A program made the position numbers and the translations under genes. A stretch of DNA of 64,000 nt from Diphasiastrum complanatum (lineage: Eukaryota; Streptophyta; Lycopodiopsida; Lycopodiales; Lycopodiaceae), in NCBI GenBank assembly GCA_029204225.1, contig CM055093.1:1162117-1226116 (forward strand). The letters run 5' to 3'. Below, in pieces: positions 11,314-21,845 of the stretch (position 1 is its first letter; each line of letters begins with the position of its first letter). A model generated the notes under the pieces. It had not been told where the DNA came from, did not search any database, and was given only the letters and a program-made list of their open reading frames with translations.

Positions 11314-12341
11314 TCAGCTGTCATTTACCAGAGTATCAAATCATTTTCCATCCAAGTGCTCAAGAATTACGGCGCCATAGTTCAGGATTTCCTTCACTTT
11401 ATACGGGCCTTCTCTGGTAAACTTCAACTTACCCTTGATCAGCTTGGTTTGTTACATTAATGCAAGATATCCTGCTTTCATATCTTTCTTGTGCAAACGA
11501 CGATCATGCCATGCCTTGCGGCGACCTTTCTCTGCCGCTAAGGCATGAACTACCATCAATCGGGTTTCACATAATTTGTGCAGCACTTTATGACGGAGTT
11601 GTAAGAACATATCATCATTTAAGCATTCCGTTGCTGCTATGCGTAAAGATGGGATTAAAAATTCAATTGGCATAACAGCATCTTGACCATAAACCAGTTG
11701 AAAAGGTGTTTGATTTGTACTATTTTTGTAAGCGATTCTGAATGCCCATAATGCTGCATACAGTTTATGTTCCCAATCGGACCGACTTGCTTCAACTGTC
11801 TTTGTCATAATGGTGCAGAGAATCTTATTGGAAGATTCAGCTTGGCCATTCCCTCTGGGATAATAGGGAGTACTAAATCTGTGTATAACGAAAAAATCTT
11901 CCAGTAAACACTTTATTGTTTGATTAACAAAGTGTGTAACCCAGTCACTGACAATTTTGATCGGACATTCAAATCTGATTATAATATTTTCATATAGAAA
12001 CTTGGCCGTAGATTTCGCATCAGCCACTTTCACAGCTTTGGCTTCAACTCACTTGGTCATATAGTCAGTTGCGACAATAATGTATCGGGCCTGTAATCCT
12101 TGCGAGGCAGGATGAATAGGACCAACATGATCCGGTCCCCATTTTTTAAATGGTGCTTGCGATAAAACCGGATGTAAGGGTTCATAATTCTGTCGAGTAT
12201 GCCGTCATGCTCGCTGGCAAACATCACATGTCTGAATAAAATTTTCTGTGTCCTTATGAAGCGTAGGCCACCAACAACCGGATTGCAAAAGTTTGCGAAC
12301 AGTAATATTCGTAGAGAAGTGTCCTCCACCCATGCCATCAT
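11314..12341 (-). pseudogene. Gypsy integrase (zinc, core and C-terminal parts)
   Basis: This encodes the enzyme that joins element cDNA to chromosomal DNA. The N-terminal His/Cys region is traceable near 12341-12057. The catalytic core follows with IVSDWVTHFVNQTIK, a shortened version of the usual D-x-G pattern, then STPYYPRGNGQAESSNKIL, which carries the region of the conserved glutamate. ALWAFRIAYKNSTNQTPFQL is the usual gypsy YGMEAVLP neighbour. A C-terminal section (HKKDMKAG, EGPYKVKEILNYGAVILEH) ends at a stop at 11314-11316. Frameshifts or stops fall near 12050, 11452 and 11340. The second copy at 17599 matches the C-terminal section closely. Confidence 0.85.
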
Positions 12342-12387
12342 GTGAAAACATGATTAAATCTGGTTCTTCATGCGGTAAAACACATCT

Positions 12388-12921
12388 TCATAAAATATTA
12401 TCTGATCCACGATAGTACAATTGTCTTGCAATTAATTGATAAGGTTGAGTCTTATAAATCAATTGTCTCTTCTGTACTTTTGTCAAAGAGTCATTCGGTT
12501 GTCCTAGCATCAGGTACTCAACAATATCTGCCGCCCACTCAGGTACTGCTTCAACATAGAACAACGCAGCATCATCCACTTCAGTATTAACTGGTGCGAA
12601 TTCAATTCGCGAAACGTGATCGGCTAGATAATGTTGCTTTCCCTTTCTAACCACAATTCAAAAGTCAAATTCAGTCAATAATAATAACCATCTTGCAATA
12701 CGTCCCGTATTACACGTCTTGTTTACCAAGTAAAGTAATGGTTGATGAACCGTATAAAATGCAAAGTGCGTTTCCATGAGGTAGTGATGAAATTTCCGAG
12801 CAGAAAAAATCATGGCTAGTGCTTCGCGTTCTGTTGTTGAACAATTCTTCTCTGGATTTGTAAGGTGTCTGCTTGCAAATTGTATGGGATAATCCTTCTT
12901 ATAGTCACCTGGTTGTGTCAA
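12388..12921 (-). pseudogene. Gypsy RNase H region and following linker
   Basis: RNase H of the polyprotein. Seen are PIQFASRHLTNPEKNCSTTE, REALAMIFSARKFHHYL (the conserved E-R-E-x-L-A pattern), TVHQPLLYLVNK and RIARWLLLLTEFDF. The next frame gives QHYLADHVSRIEF, equal to the family's ADALSR motif, and a linker leading to the integrase zinc region. A stop separates the two frames near 12656. Confidence 0.85.
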
Positions 12922-13027
12922 AACTGATCCAATGGCTTATTTTGAGGCATTCATATGAACATAAAACTCTAATGTCCAATTTGGAAAACGCAGTATTGGT
13001 GCTGAAGATAATGTTTTTTTTTACTTT

Positions 13028-13267
13028 TCAAAGGCTTCTAACGCCTCTACTGTCCAAATAGAAGATAATAAAAATTCGATAGTAGTTTGCATGACCCATA
13101 AACACATAAACTCCTCGAATTGTTGCTGGTGGTGGCAATTCCACAATAACTTTGATCTTAGAATAATCGATGGCAATAGACAAAATGTTCATGAGTAATT
13201 CTGTATGCGGTGCTTCCAGTTCAGTCATCTTGAAGGGTTTTTCATGATGATATAATTGATCATTCAT
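13028..13267 (-). pseudogene. RT connection remnant (thumb side only)
   Basis: Only the last part of reverse transcriptase survives: KVIVELPPPATIRGVYVF and MGHANYYRIFI, the counterpart of the common I-x-x-x-P-x-P-x-x-x-x-x-x-F-x-G-x-x-x-Y-Y-R-x-F-I block. The polymerase palm with its Y-x-D-D site and the protease are absent, although gag lies only about 120 bp away. This marks an internal deletion. Confidence 0.8.
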
Positions 13268-13390
13268 ATTCGTACGTAAATTTCTTGGAGGCTACAATGG
13301 TGAAGACCGAACTTCAGCTGTTACTTTAGCAGCTTCAAGTTCCTCTTCTTCTTGTAGATGTTTAATCCACTGTCTCATATCCTGATATCT

Positions 13391-13852
13391 TCATTTTTCT
13401 GTATTAAGATTTGGATAGACTCCCGATGCTGTTGGTGTTTCGTTCAATGGAATAGAATCAGCAGGTACTGGATCCACTAATGGTTCTTTTTGCTTTTGTG
13501 CTCTGGTGACCACCATCAAGGGTGCACTTGGTTTATTTGGAGCTATTGATCCTTGCTTGATGGTTATCAAATTTACAGGTGCTGCAGCTGGTGGTGGTTT
13601 CGGTCTTGCTGGACAGTCTTTATAGCAATGCCCATATCCACAATCACGACAGAATGATACAAATTTTTCTTTATTTGGGCATTCTGCAACTCTGTGATTT
13701 TCTCCACATGCAAAGCATCCAAGTGGTGCTCTGGTCCAATTTCTCGAGGCTTGTAGAAATCTAACTGGATTTGTTAATCCATTATATTTGGGTAGATCCA
13801 ATCGGAATGCTCTTCTAACAGATTGGATTGACCTCCTGTGGAGCACCTCCAA
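13391..13852 (-). pseudogene. Gypsy gag fragment with two zinc knuckles
   Basis: Nucleocapsid part of gag, which packages element RNA. Two Cys clusters are visible: CFACGENHRVAEC and FCRDCGYGHCYKDC, followed by a Pro-rich stretch (ARPKPPPAAAPV). The pair of knuckles with a non-standard second knuckle also occurs in the gag at 21443-21570, linking the two families. The N-terminal capsid part is missing or unrecognisable. Confidence 0.8.
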
Positions 13853-14099
13853 GAGCAGCTCTAGGGGCAGCCATCTTTACAAATTTAGATCAAATAGATA
13901 ATGAGATTGGATCTAGATTTTTTCAAAAACTATCTCAGATTAGATCTGCTAGATCTATTCTACTTTTCAAGAATATGATTCTATATGATGAAAAACTTTT
14001 TGAAATTCGATCAAAATGATAAATCTCTCAGAATCCAATTCAGAACATATCAGATTTGATCCAAATTTTGACAAAGGCTTCATCTGGAAAATCAGAAAC

Positions 14100-14770
14100 T
14101 AAAAATAGGACTGACGAAGGTTCACTAGGCGAAGGTTGGCTCGACGAAGGTTCAACAGTGCTATTTTGGAAAGAAAAAAAAAAACTCTCTGAACACTTTT
14201 CTAGCAATTTTCTGGAGAATAACCTTTGCCGACTTCTCAGATGGAAAATCTGACACAAATAAAACTATGAAAAATCGGACGAAGGTTTCTGACACAAGGA
14301 AATACAGTTTCTGTAATTTGACGGGGGTAAAAATCAAGATTGTTTGTGATCTGATCAAGAAGAATCTTCGTCGAACTCAAAAAATAGTATTTTTCTATAA
14401 ATAAATTGTTATGGAAATTCGACGAAGGTTCTAGCGAAGGATCAAGAGTAATATTGGTAATTTTGCAAAAAAGTGATTTTTTTGGCAAAAATATGACAAT
14501 ATGACAACTGATCCTCTGATACCCTTTCTATTTTGGTATTATTCTTCGCTAACCTGGCAGTAGATAGATCTGAATCACATCTTAGCACAATAAATCGGGC
14601 GAAGGTTCTTTTTTTGTATTTTTTAGGGTTTTGATGATTTTTAGTGTTTTTTGGCGGCTTTTTTGATGTTTCTGAAAATCTGCTCGGAATTAATCTTTGC
14701 CCTTCAAACTGAAGGTTTTGTAAACAAAACCAAAGATGTCTGCAACTCGGCGAAGGTTTTCTGAAAGAGG
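14100..14770 (-). repeat. Leader region with dispersed CGAAGGTT motifs
   Basis: The 1.2 kb between the primer site and gag holds no coding frame. It carries at least seven plus-strand copies of the motif RRCGAAGGTT (near 14115, 14128, 14143, 14279, 14421, 14599 and 14751), the same motif as in the other spacer. Confidence 0.7.
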
Positions 14771-15075
14771 GTAAAAAGTTCTGAGCTCTGATGACGCTTT
14801 TTGTCTCTTTTTGACCAAATCTGACAGATTTGACCGATTTTTGTTATTTTCTATGATATCTCAGATCCAAATGGATTTTAAGATTGGTGATCTGAATAGC
14901 TTTTTCTGTTTAATAATCAAATTAGATTTCAAACAAGCATATCCACTCAAATCAAGCAAAATCAATCCCAAACCGACCCTTAAATGCAGATCTAACACTA
15001 TTCATGCCACAACAAGATGCCTAATGCAAGCTAACCGTCAACCAAAGATGCTGCAAACTGGAAAATTGGCGTAGC

Positions 15076-15093
15076 TCCCCAGCAACGGTGCCA
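15076..15093 (-). promoter_or_regulatory. Primer binding site (tRNA-Asp type)
   Basis: On the minus strand TGGCACCGTTGCTGGGGA lies 4 bases inside the 5' LTR. It differs by two bases from the TGGCGCCGTTGCCGGGGA primer site common in plant Athila/Tat gypsy elements, which pairs with the 3' end of tRNA-Asp. It confirms minus-strand orientation. Confidence 0.8.
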
Positions 15094-15097
15094 AAAT

Positions 15098-15856
15098 TGT
15101 AGTGGGTTTCTTTCTTTGCCTAACTTGAATCCAAGATCTAGTCAATCTAGCATCAAAGAGACGGAGTTAGTTGTCACGCGTAGGTACGTTCCCATGAGAG
15201 CGATAGTATAGTTCAGATTTCAACATGAATGGAGGATCTACACTAACATCCATTAACACTAAGCATTAACACTACATCCATTAACCCTACTTCCATTAAC
15301 CCTAAATCCACAACAATGATAGAAACTTACTCTTCTCTCTCTCCTTTTCTCTCTTACAAAAAGCATAAGAAATAGCAATCCCAATAATGATCAAACCCAA
15401 CAATTAGCAAATACAAAGGAAACATGAGAAATGGAGGAAAAGAGAGGAAGAGCAAGGACATTCATCAATCCATTTCTAAAGAGAACCAATCTGCTTTTAT
15501 TGAAATGAGAAAATGAACATCAGGAGAAACTCGAGTTGGTCCCTCTTTATAGTAGAAAGGAGGACCTTGGCCTCTGAATCCTATTGGTCCAGTCTTGCCT
15601 CTCTTTTTATTCAAATTTAAAAAAGTGTGGGAACCATCAAAATTGGAGGGAAACCCAACTTTATTCACTAACTTGACATTTAGGCCCTGCGACATTAAAA
15701 GTCCCACAAAAAGGCCTAAAGTCCTTTATCAACTTTTAACTAATCAGTCAAATAACTATGTGATCATCGGGTTGGACTTACACACACAGGGTGCCAAATC
15801 CCTCTCACTTATTAACTAGGGTTAGGGTTGCCTTGGGATCCGCATACTCTCCAACA
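15098..15856 (-). repeat. 5' LTR of the nested gypsy element
   Basis: 759 bp partner of 6797-7555, followed by the GTATT target duplication at 15857-15861. Mismatches to its partner are scattered substitutions with no length change. Confidence 0.95.
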
Positions 15857-15861
15857 GTATT

Positions 15862-16440
15862 GTCTTGTAAGCAGGATCTTAGGGAGCTTCCCTTACAATC
15901 AGTGTTGTCGTAGTACTTCGGTAGACCTAACTGGGGAGTACATTTTTCAATATGGAAAATACTATTTGCAAAAGCCCCATTTAAGTGGGCTCATGCATGT
16001 GATGATTCAACAGCGTGAAAGTGTCGTCGATCGTATGGAACTTTAGCTCACATGGGTTCCCATCTATCAAATGGGTTGGTTGATGGTTCATGGACTTGGG
16101 ACTTCATTCTAGAATATCTATTGTATCGAGCCTGTTCGGTAGATGGAGAGACCATCTCTGGTGGATAGTCCTTTGTGGAATTCGGATTGTACAGACGATC
16201 TATAGCAAATCGAGAGTACTTTAGGATTGGGTATGTTGGTCTTTTGGACTCTTTTTAATTTTTAATTTTTTTAAATAATAGTAGTAGTATGAACAAGTGA
16301 TATTAGGCAGAGTCTAATAGTTTGAGGGTGTCCAAATGGCACAGTCTTTATGTAGGGTGTTTGTAATAAATTGGGTAAAGAACTGTGTTAATTGGCAAAT
16401 ACTGGGACCTAGTCAAAAATAGGGTTGACTTTGTTTTATA
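15862..16440 (+). repeat. Continuation of the interrupted old gypsy LTR or its flank
   Basis: Removing the nested element and one GTATT joins 6796 to this sequence. It holds no coding frame. It is probably the remaining part of the split LTR and adjacent DNA; its right limit is not visible. Confidence 0.4.
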
Positions 16441-16441
16441 G

Positions 16442-17000
16442 TTGACTTGGTCGAGATTTTGAATTCAAACACTCGATTGAGATTTGACAAGAAACACTCG
16501 GTTGAGATTTGATAGAATACGTTCGGTTGAGATCTTAACAAAAGAATTTGGTCGAGAACTGAAGCAATGTCTTCGGTTGAGATTATGATGGAATGCTTCG
16601 ATCGAGATTTGACAAAAGTCTTCAGTTGAGATTTGACAGAAGTCGTCAATCGAGATCTGAGCAAATGTCCTCGGTTGAGATATGATAGAATGTGCTTAGT
16701 TGAGATTTGAATGGAAGGCTTCGGTCAAGATCTAACAGAAGTCGTCGGTCGAGATCTGAGCAAATGTACTCGGTTGAGATCTGAAGGAATGGGCTCGGTC
16801 GAGATAGGAGCAAATGCTTCGATCAAATTTTAAGCTCAAGACGTGGCGAGATATTTCTGGTAGGGACTCGGTCGAGAGTTGTTGTGTGGTTTCAATAGGA
16901 AATGAAACAATGCTTGGTCCAGTCCATATGTGAGTCGTGGAGCTCTGCCAGATAAGGATCATGAAGGCTCGGTCGAAAAAGGAGCTATACGTCGATCGAG
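16442..17000 (+). repeat. Degenerate minisatellite, 24-26 bp unit
   Basis: About 17-19 diverged units share a core CTCGGTYGAGATYTGA followed by about 8 variable bases (for example CAGAAGT or GCAAATGT). Spacing is regular in the middle and loosens at the right end. No coding frame is plausible; the 83-residue minus-strand reading is a by-product. Confidence 0.85.
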
Positions 17001-17598
17001 AGCAAAGTCATGAGCTCCGTGAGGATATGTATGTGAGACTTGTGAGCGATGGTTTGGCAGCATAGATCGGAATGGTTTGATGTTTATAAGTGTCTGTGTA
17101 GCGGTGGAAATGGCACCACATGTTCACAAATTTCAGTCCGAATCTGTGAACACGAATTCTTTCCTCATTATCTTCTTTCTTTGTTGTTTCTTTAGGTGGT
17201 TTCCGCTCTGAAAAAAGGATGTTTCTGCTCTTTTCTAGAACCCAGTTCTTTTTTATTAGGTCCTCTTACTTAGAACTGTTTCTAGGCAAGTCGTTTATCA
17301 GTTGGTAACAAGTATTCCCAGTCTGTTAGTGGGATGAAACAGTTTCGTTCACTCCAGCTACATGTATTTACAGGCCATGTAACCAGTCCTTGATCAACAG
17401 ATTAGCATTTTGAACTGGAGAGCAATCTACAAATCTATCTACCAAACTATTCTAAGAAACCAGTAAACAATATAACATCAAGATTAATCTACACAACACA
17501 AATAAGAATCAAGACAACTAACTACCTAACAACATTCTAGCATCCCAAGAATCAAGAAATACACCTCTCTTGATGTTTGGAATGCGAAAGCTTGTTGC
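17001..17598. other. Stretch without recognisable gene
   Basis: I see no gene or clear element limit here. It probably belongs to retroelement flank upstream of the integrase fragment that follows. Confidence 0.4.
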
Positions 17599-17802
17599 AA
17601 GGCATGGCACAATCATCGATTACACAAAAAAGATTTGAAGGAAGAAGATCTAGCACTAACGTATAAGATGAAACTGATCAAAGACAAATTGAAATGTACT
17701 GGTGAAGGACCGTACGAAGTTAAAGAAATATTGAACTATGGAGCAATTATTTTGGAACATTTGGATGGAAAACGATTTGACACTCCAGTGAATGACAACT
17801 AA
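17599..17802 (+). mobile_element. Second copy of the gypsy integrase C-terminus
   Basis: An open plus-strand frame reads KAWHNHRLHKKDLKEEDLAL and EGPYEVKEILNYGAIILEH, ending LDGKRFDTPVNDN and TAA at 17800-17802. It matches the end of the integrase of the nested element at high identity, so it is a fragment of the same family on the opposite strand. The 5' part is missing. Confidence 0.8.
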
Positions 17803-18615
17803 TTATGCAAGTTTTGACAGCTTGTTCCACCAGTTTAGCCAGCATGATCCGACACTATCAACTTAGTTTTCTTGTTTCACAATTTTTTTGTTTTTCACTA
17901 CTTGATTGCTTCTTCTTTTTTGAAAAAGACAATTAAAAAAAAAAAGTGGAAATAAAAAAATGAATCAAAAGACTGATGAGAAAAAGTCAAAAATGTCATC
18001 AGATCAGAAAAAGTTGAAGGAAAATATCATTTCAGAAATCAGGTCTTTATGAAAAATGATTTGGAAAACCACTTTTTGGGTCATATTTTGTACATATAGT
18101 TATAGAGAACGTTTGCCGAGTTTTCAAAAGCAAGATCCACCTCAGATATACCCACACTGAGTTGGGCGAACGTTCTTTTCACCAGTTAATACATGTTCTG
18201 ACCTTAGTCAGAATGTCAAATTTAGATTGATCAGAGATTTAGATCCTGAAAATTTGCATTTATTACAGCACCTAGGTGAAGGATGGTCTTAGGTGAATGT
18301 TCAACCTTCGCCAAAGATCTTCAGAACATTTGCCAGACTGCTGTTTTGGTCAAGAACCTTCACTAAGATTTTTGGAAGCTAATTTCATAGTATTGAACAT
18401 GCGTGCAAATTTTTGTCCATAACTGATCAGCCAAACTAATACTTTGTCTAATGGACCCTCCAAATTCACTTATAAAAAGGCTAAATTCGATTTATTTCTC
18501 TTTGTGCTAGCGGAGCTCTTGAAATTTTTTTTCGCAACCAGAACTTTCTAAAACTTTCCTACAACTATCTGATACACTCCTACGTCTTACTTTCAGTCTT
18601 TACCTTTCTGTCATC
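17803..18615 (+). repeat. Spacer of the second gypsy copy with CGAAGGTT-like motifs
   Basis: 813 bp between the integrase stop and the extra ORF start, close to the roughly 870 bp of the nested element. Degenerate motif copies are visible (GGCGAACGTTC, AGGTGAAGGATGG, AACCTTCGCC). Confidence 0.65.
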
Positions 18616-18825
18616 ATGTCTTCTATTGATACCTCGCAATCTCCATGCTATGTCATCCATCGTGATGTTCTTACTGCAACGGACACCATGATGCTCTCTA
18701 GCACAAGCATGGTCGCTCAGTGGATGACTCTTGTCGGGCCTTTGCTTTCAGTAATGGGAATCTACGAGCGAGCCTTTTATGGAAAAATCAATATGCAATT
18801 CATTACGATGGCCTTTAGTACTTGA
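18616..18825 (+). pseudogene. Second copy of the extra ORF N-terminus
   Basis: The ATG at 18616 opens MSSIDTSQSPCYVIHRDV and continues through VAQWMTLVGPLL, ERAF and INMQFITMAFST to a stop at 18825. It is clearly the same protein as the start of the extra ORF at 10444 in the nested element (about two thirds identical by eye). Conservation at the amino acid level and at the same distance from integrase supports a genuine start codon. Downstream the reading decays. Confidence 0.7.
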
Positions 18826-19172
18826 ACGGGTGCAATTTTTTAGCGAGCTTTTGACAGTTTTGGCAAACTTTTATGGCAATTTTGATGGGCATAATCAAAA
18901 ACATGTTTTTAGATCTAAAAGAGTATCATATATGTACGGACATGACAATATGGACATTAAACTTAACACATATTTATGAAACTGTTATGAATGAACAAGA
19001 GATTAAGGACTTCAATCCTCACAAAAAAAACAAATCAATTACAAATCTCTGTCGGTGTGGAAATATTGATTTACTTTCATGAATTTCTTCACTAAGTTTT
19101 ATAAGTATCAGAAATGAAAATCAATTTTCAAACTCAAGATAAATCTCAAATTAACCTTTCCTTCGGAAGCAA

Positions 19173-19688
19173 ATGCATATTTTTGATCAAACAAAATTGC
19201 AGTTACACATAATGCGACAGTCTTTTAGAATGACAAATTCCTTAAATTGCATCACCAATGACACTTTAGACATCATACACGCTTCTTCAGAGCAAGCTGA
19301 TGATCGTCTCTATCAACACGAGAGAAGCCTAGTATTGCTTTCAAAACACTACATAAGTCTCGATTTCCATTATTGTTGAAGGACAAAATTTCCTACTTGA
19401 GAGGATTTGCTCTTCATTCAAACTTATCATACAATGTTAGTCTTCAAAAATAAAGATGGTGCAACCGTCTGCCATACGTTTTTAGATGTTCCAAGACATG
19501 TGCACTTTGTACCTCCTTTTCCATTTGTCGTGAATTCACTGCAGTTGAAGTGTCGAGAGACGATGCGCAAGGGTTTTGACAATTTGACGTCAACGGATAT
19601 CTCAAATTGGCCATCTAACATAAAAGCCAAATTAAAAGAAATTAGATTCAATATGTATGGTTTAGAGTATCGAAAATTCCGGGCTTAG
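19173..19688 (+). other. Unrecognised coding-like stretch
   Basis: One frame gives two longish stretches separated by two stops: residues around TNDTLDIIHASSEQADDRLY, then a 93-codon part with CHTFLDVPRHVHFVPPFPF. No family is recognised. The right end runs directly into a minisatellite. It may be a decayed element ORF or a captured gene fragment. I see nothing in 18826-19172. Confidence 0.25.
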
Positions 19689-20340
19689 GGTATCAAAAAT
19701 TCTGGGCATCAAAAAATTCTGGTTATCAAAAATTTCGGATTTTGAATATCGGAAATTCTGGGCTTAGGGTATCAAAAATTTCGAATACTGGGTGTCGAAA
19801 ATTATGGGCATAGGGTATTGAAAATTTATCGAGACGACCCTGTATTGAAAACTTTTGATTTTTAAACTTCTAATTTTTAGTATCGAAAATTCAGATATAG
19901 GTATCAATAATTCTGGACATCAAAACTTGTGGTTATCAAAAATTTTGAATTTTGGATATTGAAAATTCTGAACTTAGGGTATCCAACATTGCTGGGTATC
20001 AAAAATTCCGAGAAATTCTCCAAGTCGATCTCGTATTGAAAACTTCTGATTTTTTGTATCGAAAAATTCCAAACTCTGAATATCGAAAAAATTTCAAAAA
20101 TTTCTAGGAATGGTAAAAGTTCCAAAAAAAATCTGGGTTTGGGGTATCGAAAATCCCGGGCTTAGGGTATAAAAAATCTGGGTATCGAAAATTTCGAGAA
20201 ATTTTCCAAGTCGATCCTGTATTGAAAACTTCTCATCTTTTGTATCGAAAAATTCCGAACTCTGAATATTGAAAAAAAATTGAAAATTTCTTGGAATGGT
20301 AAAAGTTCCAAAAAAAAAACGTGGTGAGCCTTCTCTATCT
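19660..20340 (+). repeat. Degenerate minisatellite, GGGTATCGAAAATTC core
   Basis: Some 25 diverged units of about 20-25 bp share GGGTATCGAAAATTCYGGG, interspersed with TCGAGAAATT and CCTGTATTGAAAACTTCT higher-order blocks. A larger block of about 200 bp, ending AATGGTAAAAGTTCCAAAAAA, is itself repeated near 20109 and 20297. Confidence 0.8.
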
Positions 20341-20381
20341 TTTAGATAGCATCCTTCCATGACTTTCATGGTTCTATTCCC

Positions 20382-20383
<2 letters not shown>

Positions 20384-20471
<88 letters not shown>

Positions 20472-20476
20472 TATAG
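20384..20476. repeat. (AT)n microsatellite
   Basis: About 85 bp of uninterrupted AT dinucleotides followed by GATATAG. Open frames encoding alternating Tyr and Ile across it are artefacts of the repeat. Confidence 0.97.
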
Positions 20477-20778
20477 ACCGTAAAAAAAAAACTCCAAAAA
20501 TTATTGTAGCCCAAGCCGTGAGTGACCTCCATATCAGGCACCATCCATCCATCACTCTTTTGTTTCATCTCTATTCCATCTTCAATCTTCTCTTAATAGT
20601 ATAATTTTAATCGTGCTCATCTGTTAAATCCATTTCTGTTATGTTCCCATCCATACTGATTCATCATTTACCGACTCTTTTCTCTTCTTCTTGTTCTTCT
20701 TCTTCTCATTAAAAAAAAAAAAGTTGGAACAACATTATCATTGCACTACCACAGAAGCAATCCATAAACCAACTACCT

Positions 20779-21650
20779 TTGCAACACTATAGTGCTGAGC
20801 TATGGAGACCATCCTTGATAAAATTGTCTAAGTTGCAGAAGTTCCCTGATGAAACAATTAGAGACTACACCAATCGGATCCATCAAATTGCTGAACTATC
20901 AGATGGAAAATTGCAGGAACTAGAGTCTTCAACAAATGATGATCAAACAAGAATGGAAACCTATGGAACAGAGTCAAATGGATCAAGTGCAGCAAAAGAC
21001 CAAAAACCTTGCACTTCAAGCTGTCAGCAAGCTTATGCTCACTCAATTAAGTTTTTTTTTGAGAAAGATGAATGTACCTTCTGCTTTGGAGATCATCTAA
21101 GTACAAGGTGTCCAATCAAGAATCTGTGCTTTTCATAAGGACAAAATGTAGAGCAGCAAGTTCTATGGCTAGATTCAAGGATTCAATGGTCAAAAGCAGA
21201 ATCAAGCCGACAAGGAACTCATATGAAGGATGGATGTCAAAGTGATCCATCTAAATCACGAGTTTCTTCAACAACCAGTGGCAAGGTGGAAGTATTGGTC
21301 ATATCATCTTGCATGTCTCCGAACTCCAAGGAAGACCACAATAGCCTACCAGTTTATTTTGTGGAAGATCCTAAGGAGAATCTATTGCCAGTGTATGCTT
21401 ATCAACTTAGAGGCGATGGTATATTGCACTCAGTAAGATGCTATGGATGCGGAGGAAAACATCGTCGAGCTGAATGTCCACATCGAGGGGATCGAACCTT
21501 GTTGTGCACAATGCGGAGTTAATCATCCATGTCGAGATTGCCCGATGAGAAATTCACAAATATCTAGGAGGCATTTGGCTTATGTAGATCGATATGCACC
21601 TGTGTTGACCAATCCACCTATAGAAAGAATACACTTCAAATGAAAAATCC
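20779..21650 (+). pseudogene. Gypsy gag with tandem zinc knuckles
   Basis: Capsid-like text (LQKFPDETIRDYTNRIHQIA) is followed by CTFCFGDHLSTRC and, after frame changes, CYGCGGKHRRAEC then PCCAQCGVNHPCRDC. Tandem knuckles with a second Cys-rich variant match the gag of the nested element, suggesting the same broad lineage. At least two frameshifts are present. No protease, RT or integrase of this copy follows. Confidence 0.65.
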
Positions 21651-21845
21651 TAGTGCCACCTGGTTATGAAACGAGTGACGAAGAAGACAATTTGACAAAG
21701 TCCCAAGGCACACAGACACACCCATGAGCAAACCAACTGTGCAATTATTACAAAGATTTTTTAGTGATAAATTTCTCAGGAAACCTGTGTCAACGGAGCA
21801 ACGAGAAGGCAATTCAACAAATATCTAAAGAAAAGTGCAGTCACC

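Larger units (their letters stand above)
6797..15856 (-). mobile_element. Nested gypsy retrotransposon with TSD (deletion derivative)
   Basis: This is a 9,060 bp LTR retrotransposon read on the minus strand. Both LTRs are exactly 759 bp, TG...CA bounded, with about 20 mismatches by eye (roughly 2.6 percent). The host bases GTATT occur at 6792-6796 and 15857-15861 as a 5 bp target-site duplication. Inside are, in transcription order, a primer site like the tRNA-Asp 3' end, a long non-coding leader, gag zinc knuckles, an RT connection remnant, RNase H, integrase, a spacer and a large extra ORF, then a purine tract. Protease and the RT catalytic core are missing between about 13391 and 13267, so it could not move on its own. 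The primer type and the extra 3' ORF point to the Athila/Tat branch; the branch assignment is inference. Confidence 0.92.

Noticed and set aside
20359-20604. Open frames encoding long Tyr-Ile alternations on both strands
   Set aside because: They are translations of the (AT)n microsatellite and have no flanking coding features.
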